A stretch of 64,000 bases of DNA from NCBI GenBank assembly GCA_032622095.1, contig CP136061.1, positions 84,792,324-84,856,323 of the forward strand. Reading direction: 5' to 3'. Position 1 is the first letter of the stretch. Every line of letters begins with the position of its first letter. Origin of the DNA: Siphonodentalium dalli. Lineage: Eukaryota; Mollusca; Scaphopoda; Gadilida; Siphonodentaliidae. Shown piece after piece: positions 1 through 15,500 of the stretch. The notes below the pieces were generated by a model that saw only the letters and a program-made list of their open reading frames with translations, did no database searches and had not been told where the DNA came from. The translations under genes were made by a program, and so were the position numbers.

Positions 1-577
1 GTCATGAATGGTGCTGAATGGTTGTGATGTTCAGTTCATTATGTATACCTGTCATGAATGGTGCTGAATGGATGTGATGTTCAGTTCATTATGTATACCT
101 GTCATGAATGGTGCTGAATGGATGTTCAATTCAGTTCATTATGTATACCTGTCATTAATGGTGCTGAATGGATGTGATGTTCAGTTCATTATGAATACCT
201 GTCATTAATGGTGCTGAATGAATGTGATGTTCAGTTCATTATGTAGATGAATGGATGTGATGTTCAGTTCATTATGTAGACCTATCATGAATGGTGCTGA
301 GTGATGTTCAGATCATTGTGTAGACATGTCATGAATGGTGCTGAATGTATGTGATGTTCAGTTCATTATGTATACCTGTCATTAATGGTGCTGAATGGAT
401 GTGATGTTCAGTTCATTATGTATACCTGTCACGAATGGTGCTGAATGGATGTGATGTTCAGTTCATTATGTAGACCTGTCACGAATGGTGCTGAATGGAT
501 GTGATGTTCAGTTCATTATGTATACCTGTCATGAATGGTGCTGAATGGTTGTGATGTTCAGTTCATTATGTATACCT

Positions 578-3500
578 GTCACGAATGGTGCTGAATGGAT
601 GTGATGTTCAGTTCATTATGTAGACCTGTCACGAATGGTGCTGAATGGATGTGATGTTCAGTTCATTATGTATACCTGTCATGAATGGTGCTGAATGGTT
701 GTGATGTTCAGTTCATTATGTATACCTGTCACGAATGGTGCTGAATGGATGTGATGTTCAGTTCATTATGTATACCTGTCATGAATGGTGCTGAATGGAT
801 GTGATGTTCAGTTCATTATGTAGACCTGTCATGAATGGTGCTGAATGGATGTGATGTTCAGTTCATTATGTAGACCTGTCATGAATGGTGCTGAATGGAT
901 GTGATGTTCAGTTTATTATATAGACCTGTCATGAATGGTGCTGAATGGATGTGATGTTCAGTTCATTATGTAGACCTGTCATGAATGGTGCTGAATGGAT
1001 GTGAGGTTCAGTTCATTATGTAGACCTGTCATGAATGGTGCTGAATGGATGTGAGGTTCAGTTCATTACGTATACCTGTCATGAATGGTGCTGAATGTAT
1101 GTGATGTTCAGTTCATTATGTAGACCTGTCATGAATGGTGCTGGGTGGATGTGATGTTCAGTTCATTATGTAGACCTGCCATGAATGGTGCTGAATGGTT
1201 GTGATGTTCAGTTCATTAAGTAGACCTGCCATGAATGGTGCTGAATGGATGTGGTGTTCAGTTCATTATGTATACCTGTCATGAATGGTGCTGAATGGAT
1301 GTGATGTTCAGTTCATTATGTAGATGAATGGATGTGATGTTCAGTTCATTATGTAGACCTGTCATGAATGGTGCTGAATGGATGTGATGTTCAGTTCATT
1401 ATGTAGACCTATCATGAATGGTGCTGAATGGATGTGGTGTTCAGTTCATTATGTAGACCTATCATGAATGGTGCTGAATGGATGTGATGTTCAGTTCATT
1501 ATGTAGACCTTTCATGAATGGTGCTGAATGGATGTGATGTTCAGTTCATTATGTAGACCTGTCATTAATGGTGCTGAATGGATGTGATGTTCAGTTCATT
1601 ATGTAGACTTGTCATGAATGGTGCTGAATGGATGTGATATTCAGTTCATTATGTAGACTTGTCATGAATGGTGCTGAATGGATGTGATGTTCAGTTCATT
1701 ATGTAGACTTGTCATGAATGGTGCTGAATGGATGTGATGTTCAGTTCATTATATAGACCTGTTATGAATGGTGCTGAATGGATGTGATGTTCAGTTCATT
1801 GTGTAGACCTGTCATGAATGGTGCTGAATGGATGTGATATTCAGTTCATTATATAGACATGTCATGAATGGTGCTGAATGGATGTGATGTTCAGTTCATT
1901 ATGTAGACCTCTCATGAATGGTGCTGAATGGATGTGATATTCAGTTCATTATGTAGACCTGTCATGAATGGTGCTGAATGGATGTGATGTTCAGTTCATT
2001 ATGTAGACCTGTCATGAATGGTGCTGAATGGATGTGATGTTCAGTTCATTATGTAGACCTGTCATGAATGGTGCTGAATGGATGTGATGTTCAGTTCATT
2101 ATGTAGACATGTCATGAATGGTGCTGAATGGATGTGATGTTCAGTTCATTATGTAGACTTGTCATTAATGGTGCTGAATGGATGTGATGTTCAGTTCATT
2201 ATGTAGACCTTTCATGAATGGTGCTGAATGGATGTGATGTTCAGTTCATTATGTAGACCTGCCATGAATGGTGCTGAATGGATGTGATGTTCAGTTCATT
2301 ATGTATACCTGTCATGAATGGTGCTGAATGGATGTGATGTTCAGTTCATTATGTAGACCTTTCATGAATGGTGCTGAATGGATGTGATGTTCAGTTCATT
2401 ATGTATACCTTTCATGAATGGTGCTGAATGGATGTGATGTTCAGTTCATTATGTATACCTGTCATGAATGGTGCTGAATGGATGTGATGTTCAGTTCATT
2501 ATGTAGACCTGTCACGAATGGTGCTGAATGGATGTGATGTTCAGTTCATTATGTAGACCTCATGAATGGTGCTGAATGGATGTGATGTTCAGTTCATTAT
2601 GTATACCTGTCACGAATGGTGCTGAATGGATGTGATGTTCAGTTCATTATGTAGACCTGTCATGAATGGTGCTGAATGGATGTGATGTTCAGTTCATTAT
2701 GTAGACCTTTCATGAATGGTGCTGAATGGATGTGATGTTCAGTTCATTATGTAGACTTGTCATGAATGGTGCTGAATGGATGTGATGTTCTGTTTATTAT
2801 GTAGACCTGTCGTGAATGGTGCTGAATGGATGTGATGTTCAGTTCATTATGTAGACCTTTCATGAATGGTGCTGAATGGATGTGATGTTCAGTTCATTAT
2901 GTAGACATGTCATGAATGGTGCTGAATGGATGTGATGTTCAGTTCATTATGTAGACCTGTCATGAATGGTGCTGAATGGATGTGATGTTCAGTTCATTAT
3001 GTAGACATGTCATGAATGGTGCTGAATGGATGTGATGTTCAGTTCATTATGTAACCTGTCATGAATGGTGCTGAATGGATGTGATGTTCAGTTTATTATG
3101 TAGACATGTCATGAATGGTGCTGAATGGATGTGATGTTCAGTTCATTATGTAGACATGTCATGAATGGTGCTGAATGGATGTGATGTTCAGTTTATTATG
3201 TAGACCTTTCATGAATGGTGCTGAATGGATGTGATATTCAGTTCATTATGTAGACTTTTCATGAATGGTGCTGAATGGATGTGATGTTCAGTTCATTATG
3301 TAGACCTGTCATGAATGGTTCTGACTGGATGTGATGTTCAGTTCATTATGTAGACCTGTCATGAATGGTGCTGAATGGATGTGATGTCCAGTTCATTATG
3401 TAGACCTGTCATGAATGGTGCTGAATGGATGTGATGTTCAGTTCAGTTCATTATGTAGACTTGTCATGAATGGTGCTGAATGGATGTGATGTTCAGTTCA

Positions 3501-5830
3501 TTATGTAGACCTTTCATGAATGGTGCTGAATGGATGTGATGTTCAGTTCATTATGTAGACCTGCCATGAATGGTGCTGAATGGATGTGATGTTCAGTTCA
3601 TTATGTAACCTGTCATGAATGGTGCTGAATGGATGTGATGTTCAGTTCATTATGTAGACCTGCCATGAATGGTGCTGAATGGATGTGATGTTCAGTTCAT
3701 TATATAGACCTGTCATGAATGGTGCTGAATGGATGTGAAGTCCAGTTCATTATGTAGACTTGTCATGAATGGTGCTGAATGGATGTGATGTTCAGTTCAT
3801 TATGTAGACCTTTCATGAATGGTGCTGAATGGATGTGATGTTCAGTTCATTATGTATACCTGCCATGAATGGTGCTGAATGGATGTGATGTTCAGTTCAG
3901 TTCATTATGTAGACTTGTCATGGATGGTGCTGAATGGATGTGATGTTCAGTTCATTATGTAGACCTGCCATGAATGGTGCTGAATGGATGTGATGTTCAG
4001 TTCATTATGTAGACCTTTCATGAATGATGCTGAATGGATGTGATGTTCAGTTCATTATGTAGACCTGTCATGAATGGTGCTGAATGGATGTGATGTTCAG
4101 TTCATTATGTAGACCTGTCATGAATGGTGCTGAATGGATGTGATGTTCAGTTCAGTTCATTATGTAGACTTGTCATGAATGGTGCTGAATGGATGTGATG
4201 TTCAGTTCATTATGTAGACCTTTCATGAATGATGCTGAATGGATGTGATGTTCAGTTCATTATGTAGACCTGTCATGAATGGTGCTGAATGGATGTGATG
4301 TTCAGTTCATTATGTAGACCTGTCATGAATGGTGCTGAATGGATGTGATGTTCAGTTCATTATGTATACCTGCCATGAATGGTGCTGAATGGATGTGATG
4401 TTCAGTTCAGTTCATTATGTAGACTTGTCATGAATGGTGCTGAATGGATGTGATGTTCAGTTCATTATGTATACCTGCCATGAATGGTGCTGAATGGATG
4501 TGATGTTCAGTTCAGTTCATTATGTAGACTTGTCATGAATGGTGCTGAATGGATGTGATGTTCAGTTCATTATGTAGACCTTTCATGAATGGTGCTGAAT
4601 GGATGTGATGTTCAGTTCATTATGTATACCTGCCATGAATGGTGCTGAATGGATGTGATGTTCAGTTCATTATGTAGACATGTCATGAATGGTGCTGAAT
4701 GGATGTGATATTCAGTTCATTATGTATACCTGCCATGAATGGTGCTGAATGGATGTGATGTTCAGTTCATTATGTATACCTGCCATGAATGGTGCTGAAT
4801 GGATGTGATGTTCAGTTCATTATGTATACCTGCCATGAATGGTGCTGAATGGATGTGATGTTCAGTTCAGTTCATTATGTAGACTTGTCATGAATGGTGC
4901 TGAATGGATGTGATGTTCAGTTCATTATGTAGACCTTTCATGAATGGTGCTGAATGGATGTGATGTTCAGTTCATTATGTAGACCTGCCATGAATGGTGC
5001 TGAATGGATGTGATGTTCAGTTCATTATGTAGACCTGTCATGAATGGTGCTGAATGGATGTGATGTTCAGTTTATTATGTAGACCTCATGAATGGTGCTG
5101 AATGGATGTGATGTTCAGTTCATTATGTAGACCTTTCATGAATGGTGCTGAATGGATGTGATGTTCAGTTCATTATGTAGACCTGTCATGAATGGTGCTG
5201 AATGGATGTGATGTTCAGTTTATTATGTAGACCTGTCATGAATGGTGCTGAATGGATGTGATGTTCAGTTTATTATGTAGACCTGTCATGAATGGTGCTG
5301 AATGGATGTGATGTTCAGTTTATTATGTAGACCTCATGAATGGTGCTGAATGGATGTGATGTTCAGTTCATTATGTAGACCTTTCATGAATGGTGCTGAA
5401 TGGATGTAATGTTCAGTTCATTATGTAGACCTTTCATGAATGGTGCTGAATGGATGTGATGTTCAGTTCATTATGTAGACCTGTCATGAATGGTGCTGAA
5501 TGGATGTGATGTTCAGTTTATTATGTAGACCTCATGAATGGTGCTGAATGGATGTGATGTTCAGTTCATTATGTAGACCTTTCATGAATGGTGCTGAATG
5601 GATGTGATGTTCAGTTCATTATGTAGACCTTTCATGAATGGTGCTGAATGGGTGTGATGTTCAGTTCATTATGTAGACTTGTCATTAATGGTGCTGAATG
5701 GATGTGATGTTCAGTTCATTATGTAGACCTTTCATGAATGGTGCTGAATGGATGTGATGTTCAGTTCATTATGTAGGCCTTTCATGAATGGTGCTGAATG
5801 GGTGTGATGTTCAGTTCATTATGTAGACCT
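578..5830. repeat. large satellite segment, copy 1 (5,253 bp)
   Basis: A run of about 105 satellite units whose ordered series of variant units recurs directly downstream at 5,831-11,271. Rare markers keep the same order at a fixed offset: TTTATTATATAGACC at 911 pairs with 6,164 (offset 5,253), and TGTTTATTATGTAGACCTG at 2,791 pairs with 8,232 (offset 5,441). The change in offset is explained by a gain of four units (198 bp) and a loss of 10 bp in copy 2. This is a segmental tandem duplication within the satellite, not independent amplification of single units. Confidence 0.9.
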
Positions 5831-8800
5831 GTCACGAATGGTGCTGAATGGATGTGATGTTCAGTTCATTATGTAGACCTGTCACGAATGGTGCTGAATG
5901 GATGTGATGTTCAGTTCATTATGTATACCTGTCATGAATGGTGCTGAATGGTTGTGATGTTCAGTTCATTATGTATACCTGTCACGAATGGTGCTGAATG
6001 GATGTGATGTTCAGTTCATTATGTATACCTGTCATGAATGGTGCTGAATGGATGTGATGTTCAGTTCATTATGTAGACCTGTCATGAATGGTGCTGAATG
6101 GATGTGATGTTCAGTTCATTATGTAGACCTGTCATGAATGGTGCTGAATGGATGTGATGTTCAGTTTATTATATAGACCTGTCATGAATGGTGCTGAATG
6201 GATGTGATGTTCAGTTCATTATGTAGACCTGTCATGAATGGTGCTGAATGGATGTGAGGTTCAGTTCATTATGTAGACCTGTCATGAATGGTGCTGAATG
6301 GATGTGAGGTTCAGTTCATTACGTATACCTGTCATGAATGGTGCTGAATGTATGTGATGTTCAGTTCATTATGTAGACCTGTCATGAATGGTGCTGGGTG
6401 GATGTGATGTTCAGTTCATTATGTAGACCTGCCATGAATGGTGCTGAATGGTTGTGATGTTCAGTTCATTAAGTAGACCTGCCATGAATGGTGCTGAATG
6501 GATGTGGTGTTCAGTTCATTATGTATACCTGTCATGAATGGTGCTGAATGGATGTGATGTTCAGTTCATTATGTAGATGAATGGATGTGATGTTCAGTTC
6601 ATTATGTAGACCTGTCATGAATGGTGCTGAATGGATGTGATGTTCAGTTCATTATGTAGACCTATCATGAATGGTGCTGAATGGATGTGGTGTTCAGTTC
6701 ATTATGTAGACCTATCATGAATGGTGCTGAATGGATGTGATGTTCAGTTCATTATGTAGACCTTTCATGAATGGTGCTGAATGGATGTGATGTTCAGTTC
6801 ATTATGTAGACCTGTCATTAATGGTGCTGAATGGATGTGATGTTCAGTTCATTATGTAGACTTGTCATGAATGGTGCTGAATGGATGTGATATTCAGTTC
6901 ATTATGTAGACTTGTCATGAATGGTGCTGAATGGATGTGATGTTCAGTTCATTATGTAGACTTGTCATGAATGGTGCTGAATGGATGTGATGTTCAGTTC
7001 ATTATATAGACCTGTTATGAATGGTGCTGAATGGATGTGATGTTCAGTTCATTGTGTAGACCTGTCATGAATGGTGCTGAATGGATGTGATATTCAGTTC
7101 ATTATATAGACATGTCATGAATGGTGCTGAATGGATGTGATGTTCAGTTCATTATGTAGACCTCTCATGAATGGTGCTGAATGGATGTGATATTCAGTTC
7201 ATTATGTAGACCTGTCATGAATGGTGCTGAATGGATGTGATGTTCAGTTCATTATGTAGACCTGTCATGAATGGTGCTGAATGGATGTGATGTTCAGTTC
7301 ATTATGTAGACCTGTCATGAATGGTGCTGAATGGATGTGATGTTCAGTTCATTATGTAGACATGTCATGAATGGTGCTGAATGGATGTGATGTTCAGTTC
7401 ATTATGTAGACTTGTCATTAATGGTGCTGAATGGATGTGATGTTCAGTTCATTATGTAGACCTTTCATGAATGGTGCTGAATGGATGTGATGTTCAGTTC
7501 ATTATGTAGACCTGCCATGAATGGTGCTGAATGGATGTGATGTTCAGTTCATTATGTATACCTGTCATGAATGGTGCTGAATGGATGTGATGTTCAGTTC
7601 ATTATGTAGACCTTTCATGAATGGTGCTGAATGGATGTGATATTCAGTTCATTATGTAGACCTGTCACGAATGGTGCTGAATGGATGTGATGTTCAGTTC
7701 ATTATGTAGACCTCATGAATGGTGCTGAATGGATGTGATGTTCAGTTCATTATGTATACCTGTCACGAATGGTGCTGAATGGATGTGATGTTCAGTTCAT
7801 TATGTAGACCTTTCATGAATGGTGCTGAATGGATGTGATGTTCAGTTCATTATGTATACCTTTCATGAATGGTGCTGAATGGATGTGATGTTCAGTTCAT
7901 TATGTATACCTGTCATGAATGGTGCTGAATGGATGTGATGTTCAGTTCATTATGTAGACCTGTCACGAATGGTGCTGAATGGATGTGATGTTCAGTTCAT
8001 TATGTAGACCTCATGAATGGTGCTGAATGGATGTGATGTTCAGTTCATTATGTATACCTGTCACGAATGGTGCTGAATGGATGTGATGTTCAGTTCATTA
8101 TGTAGACCTGTCATGAATGGTGCTGAATGGATGTGATGTTCAGTTCATTATGTAGACCTTTCATGAATGGTGCTGAATGGATGTGATGTTCAGTTCATTA
8201 TGTAGACTTGTCATGAATGGATGTGATGTTCTGTTTATTATGTAGACCTGTCGTGAATGGTGCTGAATGGATGTGATGTTCAGTTCATTATGTAGACCTT
8301 TCATGAATGGTGCTGAATGGATGTGATGTTCAGTTCATTATGTAGACATGTCATGAATGGTGCTGAATGGATGTGATGTTCAGTTCATTATGTAGACCTG
8401 TCATGAATGGTGCTGAATGGATGTGATGTTCAGTTCATTATGTAGACATGTCATGAATGGTGCTGAATGGATGTGATGTTCAGTTCATTATGTAACCTGT
8501 CATGAATGGTGCTGAATGGATGTGATGTTCAGTTTATTATGTAGACATGTCATGAATGGTGCTGAATGGATGTGATGTTCAGTTCATTATGTAGACATGT
8601 CATGAATGGTGCTGAATGGATGTGATGTTCAGTTTATTATGTAGACCTTTCATGAATGGTGCTGAATGGATGTGATATTCAGTTCATTATGTAGACTTGT
8701 CATGAATGGTGCTGAATGGATGTGATGTTCAGTTCATTATGTAGACCTGTCATGAATGGTTCTGACTGGATGTGATGTTCAGTTCATTATGTAGACCTGT

Positions 8801-11271
8801 CATGAATGGTGCTGAATGGATGTGATGTCCAGTTCATTATGTAGACCTGTCATGAATGGTGCTGAATGGATGTGATGTTCAGTTCAGTTCATTATGTAGA
8901 CTTGTCATGAATGGTGCTGAATGGATGTGATGTTCAGTTCATTATGTAGACCTTTCATGAATGGTGCTGAATGGATGTGATGTTCAGTTCATTATGTAGA
9001 CCTGCCATGAATGGTGCTGAATGGATGTGATGTTCAGTTCATTATGTAACCTGTCATGAATGGTGCTGAATGGATGTGATGTTCAGTTCATTATGTAGAC
9101 CTGCCATGAATGGTGCTGAATGGATGTGATGTTCAGTTCATTATATAGACCTGTCATGAATGGTGCTGAATGGATGTGAAGTCCAGTTCATTATGTAGAC
9201 TTGTCATGAATGGTGCTGAATGGATGTGATGTTCAGTTCATTATGTAGACCTTTCATGAATGGTGCTGAATGGATGTGATGTTCAGTTCATTATGTATAC
9301 CTGCCATGAATGGTGCTGAATGGATGTGATGTTCAGTTCAGTTCATTATGTAGACTTGTCATGGATGGTGCTGAATGGATGTGATGTTCAGTTCATTATG
9401 TAGACCTGCCATGAATGGTGCTGAATGGATGTGATGTTCAGTTCATTATGTAGACCTTTCATGAATGATGCTGAATGGATGTGATGTTCAGTTCATTATG
9501 TAGACCTGTCATGAATGGTGCTGAATGGATGTGATGTTCAGTTCATTATGTAGACCTGTCATGAATGGTGCTGAATGGATGTGATGTTCAGTTCAGTTCA
9601 TTATGTAGACTTGTCATGAATGGTGCTGAATGGATGTGATGTTCAGTTCATTATGTAGACCTTTCATGAATGATGCTGAATGGATGTGATGTTCAGTTCA
9701 TTATGTAGACCTGTCATGAATGGTGCTGAATGGATGTGATGTTCAGTTCATTATGTAGACCTGTCATGAATGGTGCTGAATGGATGTGATGTTCAGTTCA
9801 TTATGTATACCTGCCATGAATGGTGCTGAATGGATGTGATGTTCAGTTCAGTTCATTATGTAGACTTGTCATGAATGGTGCTGAATGGATGTGATGTTCA
9901 GTTCATTATGTATACCTGCCATGAATGGTGCTGAATGGATGTGATGTTCAGTTCAGTTCATTATGTAGACTTGTCATGAATGGTGCTGAATGGATGTGAT
10001 GTTCAGTTCATTATGTAGACCTTTCATGAATGGTGCTGAATGGATGTGATGTTCAGTTCATTATGTATACCTGCCATGAATGGTGCTGAATGGATGTGAT
10101 GTTCAGTTCATTATGTAGACCTGTCATGAATGGTGCTGAATGGATGTGATATTCAGTTCATTATGTATACCTGCCATGAATGGTGCTGAATGGATGTGAT
10201 GTTCAGTTCATTATGTATACCTGCCATGAATGGTGCTGAATGGATGTGATGTTCAGTTCATTATGTATACCTGCCATGAATGGTGCTGAATGGATGTGAT
10301 GTTCAGTTCAGTTCATTATGTAGACTTGTCATGAATGGTGCTGAATGGATGTGATGTTCAGTTCATTATGTAGACCTTTCATGAATGGTGCTGAATGGAT
10401 GTGATGTTCAGTTCATTATGTAGACCTGCCATGAATGGTGCTGAATGGATGTGATGTTCAGTTCATTATGTAGACCTGTCATGAATGGTGCTGAATGGAT
10501 GTGATGTTCAGTTTATTATGTAGACCTCATGAATGGTGCTGAATGGATGTGATGTTCAGTTCATTATGTAGACCTTTCATGAATGGTGCTGAATGGATGT
10601 GATGTTCAGTTCATTATGTAGACCTGTCATGAATGGTGCTGAATGGATGTGATGTTCAGTTTATTATGTAGACCTGTCATGAATGGTGCTGAATGGATGT
10701 GATGTTCAGTTTATTATGTAGACCTGTCATGAATGGTGCTGAATGGATGTGATGTTCAGTTTATTATGTAGACCTCATGAATGGTGCTGAATGGATGTGA
10801 TGTTCAGTTCATTATGTAGACCTTTCATGAATGGTGCTGAATGGATGTAATGTTCAGTTCATTATGTAGACCTTTCATGAATGGTGCTGAATGGATGTGA
10901 TGTTCAGTTCATTATGTAGACCTGTCATGAATGGTGCTGAATGGATGTGATGTTCAGTTTATTATGTAGACCTCATGAATGGTGCTGAATGGATGTGATG
11001 TTCAGTTCATTATGTAGACCTTTCATGAATGGTGCTGAATGGATGTGATGTTCAGTTCATTATGTAGACCTTTCATGAATGGTGCTGAATGGGTGTGATG
11101 TTCAGTTCATTATGTAGACTTGTCATTAATGGTGCTGAATGGATGTGATGTTCAGTTCATTATGTAGACCTTTCATGAATGGTGCTGAATGGATGTGATG
11201 TTCAGTTCATTATGTAGACCTTTCATGAATGGTGCTGAATGGGTGTGATGTTCAGTTCATTATGTAGACCT
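5831..11271. repeat. large satellite segment, copy 2 (5,441 bp)
   Basis: Second copy of the 578-5,830 block, joined to it directly. It matches unit by unit except for three kinds of change. About four extra units lie near 7,630-7,830. A 10-bp loss (TGCTGAATGG) at about 8,220 leaves a 40-bp unit. A few single-base changes are present, for example GTAGACTTGTC at 8,694 where copy 1 has GTAGACTTTTC. The near-identity over more than 5 kb points to a recent event, assuming the assembly is correct here. Confidence 0.88.
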
Positions 11272-11820
11272 GTCACGAATGGTGCTGAATGGATGTGATG
11301 TTCAGTTCATTATGTAGACCTTTCATGAATGGTGCTGAATGGATGTGATGTTCAGTTCATTATGTAGACCTGTCATTAATGGTGCTGAATGGATGTGATG
11401 TTCAGTTCATTATGTAACCTGTCATGAATGGTGCTGAATGGATGTGATGTTCAGTTCATTATGTAGACCTTTCATGAATGGTGCTGAATGGATGTGATGT
11501 TCAGTTCATTATGTAGACCTGTCATTAATGGTGCTGAATGGATGTGATGTTCAGTTCATTATGTAGACCTTTCATGAATGGTGCTGAATGGATGTGATGT
11601 TCAGTTCATTATGTATACCTGTCATGAATGGTGCTGAATGGATGTGATGTTCAGTTCATTATGTAGACCTTTCATGAATGGTGCTGAATGGATGTGATGT
11701 TCAGTTCATTATGTATACCTGTCATGAATGGTGCTGAATGGATGTGATGTTCAGTTCATTATGTATACCTGTCATGAATGGTGCTGAATGGATGTGATGT
11801 TCAGTTCATTATGTAGACCT

Positions 11821-12550
11821 TTCATGAATGGTGCTGAACGGATGTGATGTTCAGTTCATTATGTAGACCTGTCATGAATGGTGCTGAATGGATGTGATGT
11901 TCAGTTCATTATGTAGACCTTTCATGAATGGTGCTGGATGGATGTGATGTTCAGTTCATTATGTAGACTTGTCATGAATGGTGCTGAATGGATGTGATGT
12001 TCAGTTCATTATGTAGACCTGCCATGAATGGTGCTGAATGGATGTGATGTTCAGTTCATTATGTAGACATGTCATGAATGGTGCTGAATGGATGTGATGT
12101 TCAGTTCATTATGTAGACCTTTCATGAATGGTGCTGAATGGATGTGATGTTCAGTTCATTATGTAGACCTGTCATGAATGGTGCTGAATGGATGTGATGT
12201 TCAGTTCATTATGTAGACCTTTCATGAATGGTGCTGAACGGATGTGATGTTCAGTTCATTATGTAGACCTGTCATGAATGGTGCTGAATGGATGTGATGT
12301 TCAGTTCATTATGTAGACCTTTCATGAATGGTGCTGGATGGATGTGATGTTCAGTTCATTATGTAGACTTGTCATGAATGGTGCTGAATGGATGTGATGT
12401 TCAGTTCATTATGTAGACCTGCCATGAATGGTGCTGAATGGATGTGATGTTCAGTTCATTATGTAGACATGTCATGAATGGTGCTGAATGGATGTGATGT
12501 TCAGTTCATTATGTAGACCTTTCATGAATGGTGCTGAATGGATGTGATGT
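11821..12550. repeat. 400-bp higher-order repeat, two copies
   Basis: An eight-unit block with markers CTGAACGG, CTGGATGG, GACTTGTC, GCCATG and GACATGTC in that order starts at 11,821 and again at 12,221, exactly 400 bp later. The second copy runs to about 12,550. Confidence 0.8.
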
Positions 12551-15500
12551 TCAGTTCATTATGTATACATGTCATTAATGGTGCTGAATGGATGTGATGT
12601 TCAGTTCATTATGTATACCTGTCATGAATGGTGCTGAATGGATGTTCAGTTCAGTTCATTGTGTAGACCTGTCATGAATGGTGCTGAATGGATGTGATGA
12701 TCAGTTCATTATGTAGACCTTTCATGAATGGTGCTGAATGGATGTGATGTTCAGTTCATTATGTAGACCTTTCATGAATGGTGCTGAATGGATGTGATAT
12801 TCAGTTCATTATGTAGACCTGTCATGAATGGTGCTGAATGGATGTGATGATCAGTTCATTATGTAGACCTTTCATGAATGGTGCTGAATGGATGTGATGT
12901 TCAGTTCATTATGTAGACCTTTCATGAATGGTGCTGAATGGATGTGATGTTCAGTTCATTATGTAGACCTGTCACGAATGGTGCTGAATGGATGTGATGT
13001 TCAGTTCATTATGTAGACCTTTCATGAATGGTGCTGAATGGATGTTCAGTTCAGTTCATTGTGTAGACCTGTCATGAATGGTGCTGAATGGATGTGATGT
13101 TCAGTTCATTGTGTAGACCTTCATGGATGGCGCTGAATGGATGTGATGTTCAGTTCATTATGTAGACCTGTCATGAATGGTGCTGAATGGATGTGATGAT
13201 CAGTTCATTATGTAGACCTTTCATGAATGGTGCTGAATGGATGTGATGATCAGTTCATTATGTAGACCTTTCATGAATGGTGCTGAATGGATGTGATGTT
13301 CAGTTCATTATATAGACATGTCATGAATGGTGCTGAATGGATGTGATGATCAGTTCATTATGTAGACCTTTCATGAATGGTGCTGAATGGATGTGATGTT
13401 CAGTTCATTATGTAGACCTTTCATGAATGGTGCTGAATGGATGTGATGTTCAGTTCATTATATAGACATGTCATGAATGGTGCTGAATGGATGTGATGAT
13501 CAGTTCATTATGTAGACCTTTCATGAATGGTGCTGAATGGATGTGATGTTCAGTTCATTATGTAGACCTGTCATGAATGGTGCTGAATGGATGTGATGTT
13601 CAGTTCATTATGTAGACCTGTCACGAATGGTGCTGAATGGATGTGATGTTCAGTTCATTATGTAGACCTCATGAATGGTGCTGAATGGATGTGATGTTCA
13701 GTTCATTATGTATACCTGTCACGAATGGTGCTGAATGGATGTGATGTTCAGTTCATTATGTAGACCTTTCATGAATGGTGCTGAATGGATGTGATATTCA
13801 GTTCATTATGTAGACCTGTCATGAATGGTGCTGAATGGATGTGATGTTCAGTTCATTATGTAGACCTTTCATGAATGGTGCTGAATGGATGTGATATTCA
13901 GTTCATTATGTAGACCTGTCATGAATGGTGCTGAATGGATGTGATGTTCAGTTCATTATGTATACCTTTCATGAATGGTGCTGAATGGATGTGATGTTCA
14001 GTTCATTATGTATACCTGTCATGAATGGTGCTGAATGGATGTGATGTTCAGTTCATTATGTAGACCTGTCACGAATGGTGCTGAATGGATGTGATGTTCA
14101 GTTCATTATGTAGACCTCATGAATGGTGCTGAATGGATGTGATGTTCAGTTCATTATGTATACCTGTCACGAATGGTGCTGAATGGATGTGATGTTCAGT
14201 TCATTATGTAGACCTTTCATGAATGGTGCTGAATGGATGTAATGTTCAGTTCATTATGTAGACCTGTCATGAATGGTGCTGAATGGATGTGATGTTCAGT
14301 TCATTATGTAGACCTGTCATGGATGGTGCTGAATGGATGTGATGTTCAGTTCATTATGTATACCTGTCATGAATGGTGCTGAATGGATGTGATGTTCAGT
14401 TCATTATGTAGACCTGTCATGGATGGTGCTGAATGGATGTGATGTTCAGTTCATTATGTATACCTGTCATGAATGGTGCTGAATGGATGTAATGTTCAGT
14501 TCATTATGTAGACCTGTCATGAATGGTGCTGAATGGATGTGATGTTCAGTTCATTATGTAGACCTGTCATGGATGGTGCTGAATGGATGTGATGTTCAGT
14601 TCATTATGTAGACCTGTCATGAATGGTGCTGAATGGATGTGATGTTCAGTTCATTATGTAGACCTGTCATGGATGGTGCTGAATGGATGTGATGTTCAGT
14701 TCATTATGTATACCTTTCATGAATGGTGCTGAATGGATGTGATGTTCAGTTCATTATGTATACCTGTCATGAATGGCGCTGAATGGATGTGATATTCAGT
14801 TCATTATGTAGACTTGTCATGAATGGTGCTGAATGGATGTGATGTTCAGTTCATTATGTAGACCTGTCATGAATGGTGCTGAATGGATGTGATGTTCAGT
14901 TCATTATGTAGACCTGTCACGAATGGTGCTGAATGGTTGTGATGTTCAGTTCATTATGTAGACCTGTCATGAATGGTGCTGAATGGATGTGATGTTCAGT
15001 TCATTATGTAGACCTTTCATGAATGGTGCTGAATGGATGTGATGTTCAGTTCATTATGTATACCTGTCATGAATGGCGCTGAATGGATGTGATGTTCAGT
15101 TCATTATGTAGACCTGTCATGAATGGTGCTGAATGGATGTGATGTTCAGTTCATTATGTAGACCTTTCATGAATGGTGCTGAATGGATGTGATGTTCAGT
15201 TCAGTATGTATACCTGTCATGAATGGCGCTGAATGGATGTGATGTTCAGTTCATTATGTAAACCTGTCATGAATGGTGCTGAATGGATGTGATGTTCAGT
15301 TCATTATGTAGACCTTTCATGAATGGTGCTGAATGGATGTGATGTTCAGTTCATTATGTATACCTGTCATGAATGGCGCTGAATGGATGTGATGTTCAGT
15401 TCATTATGTATACCTGTCATGAATGGCGCTGAATGGATGTGATATTCAGTTCATTATGTAGACTTGTCATGAATGGTGCTGAATGGATGTGATGTTCAGT

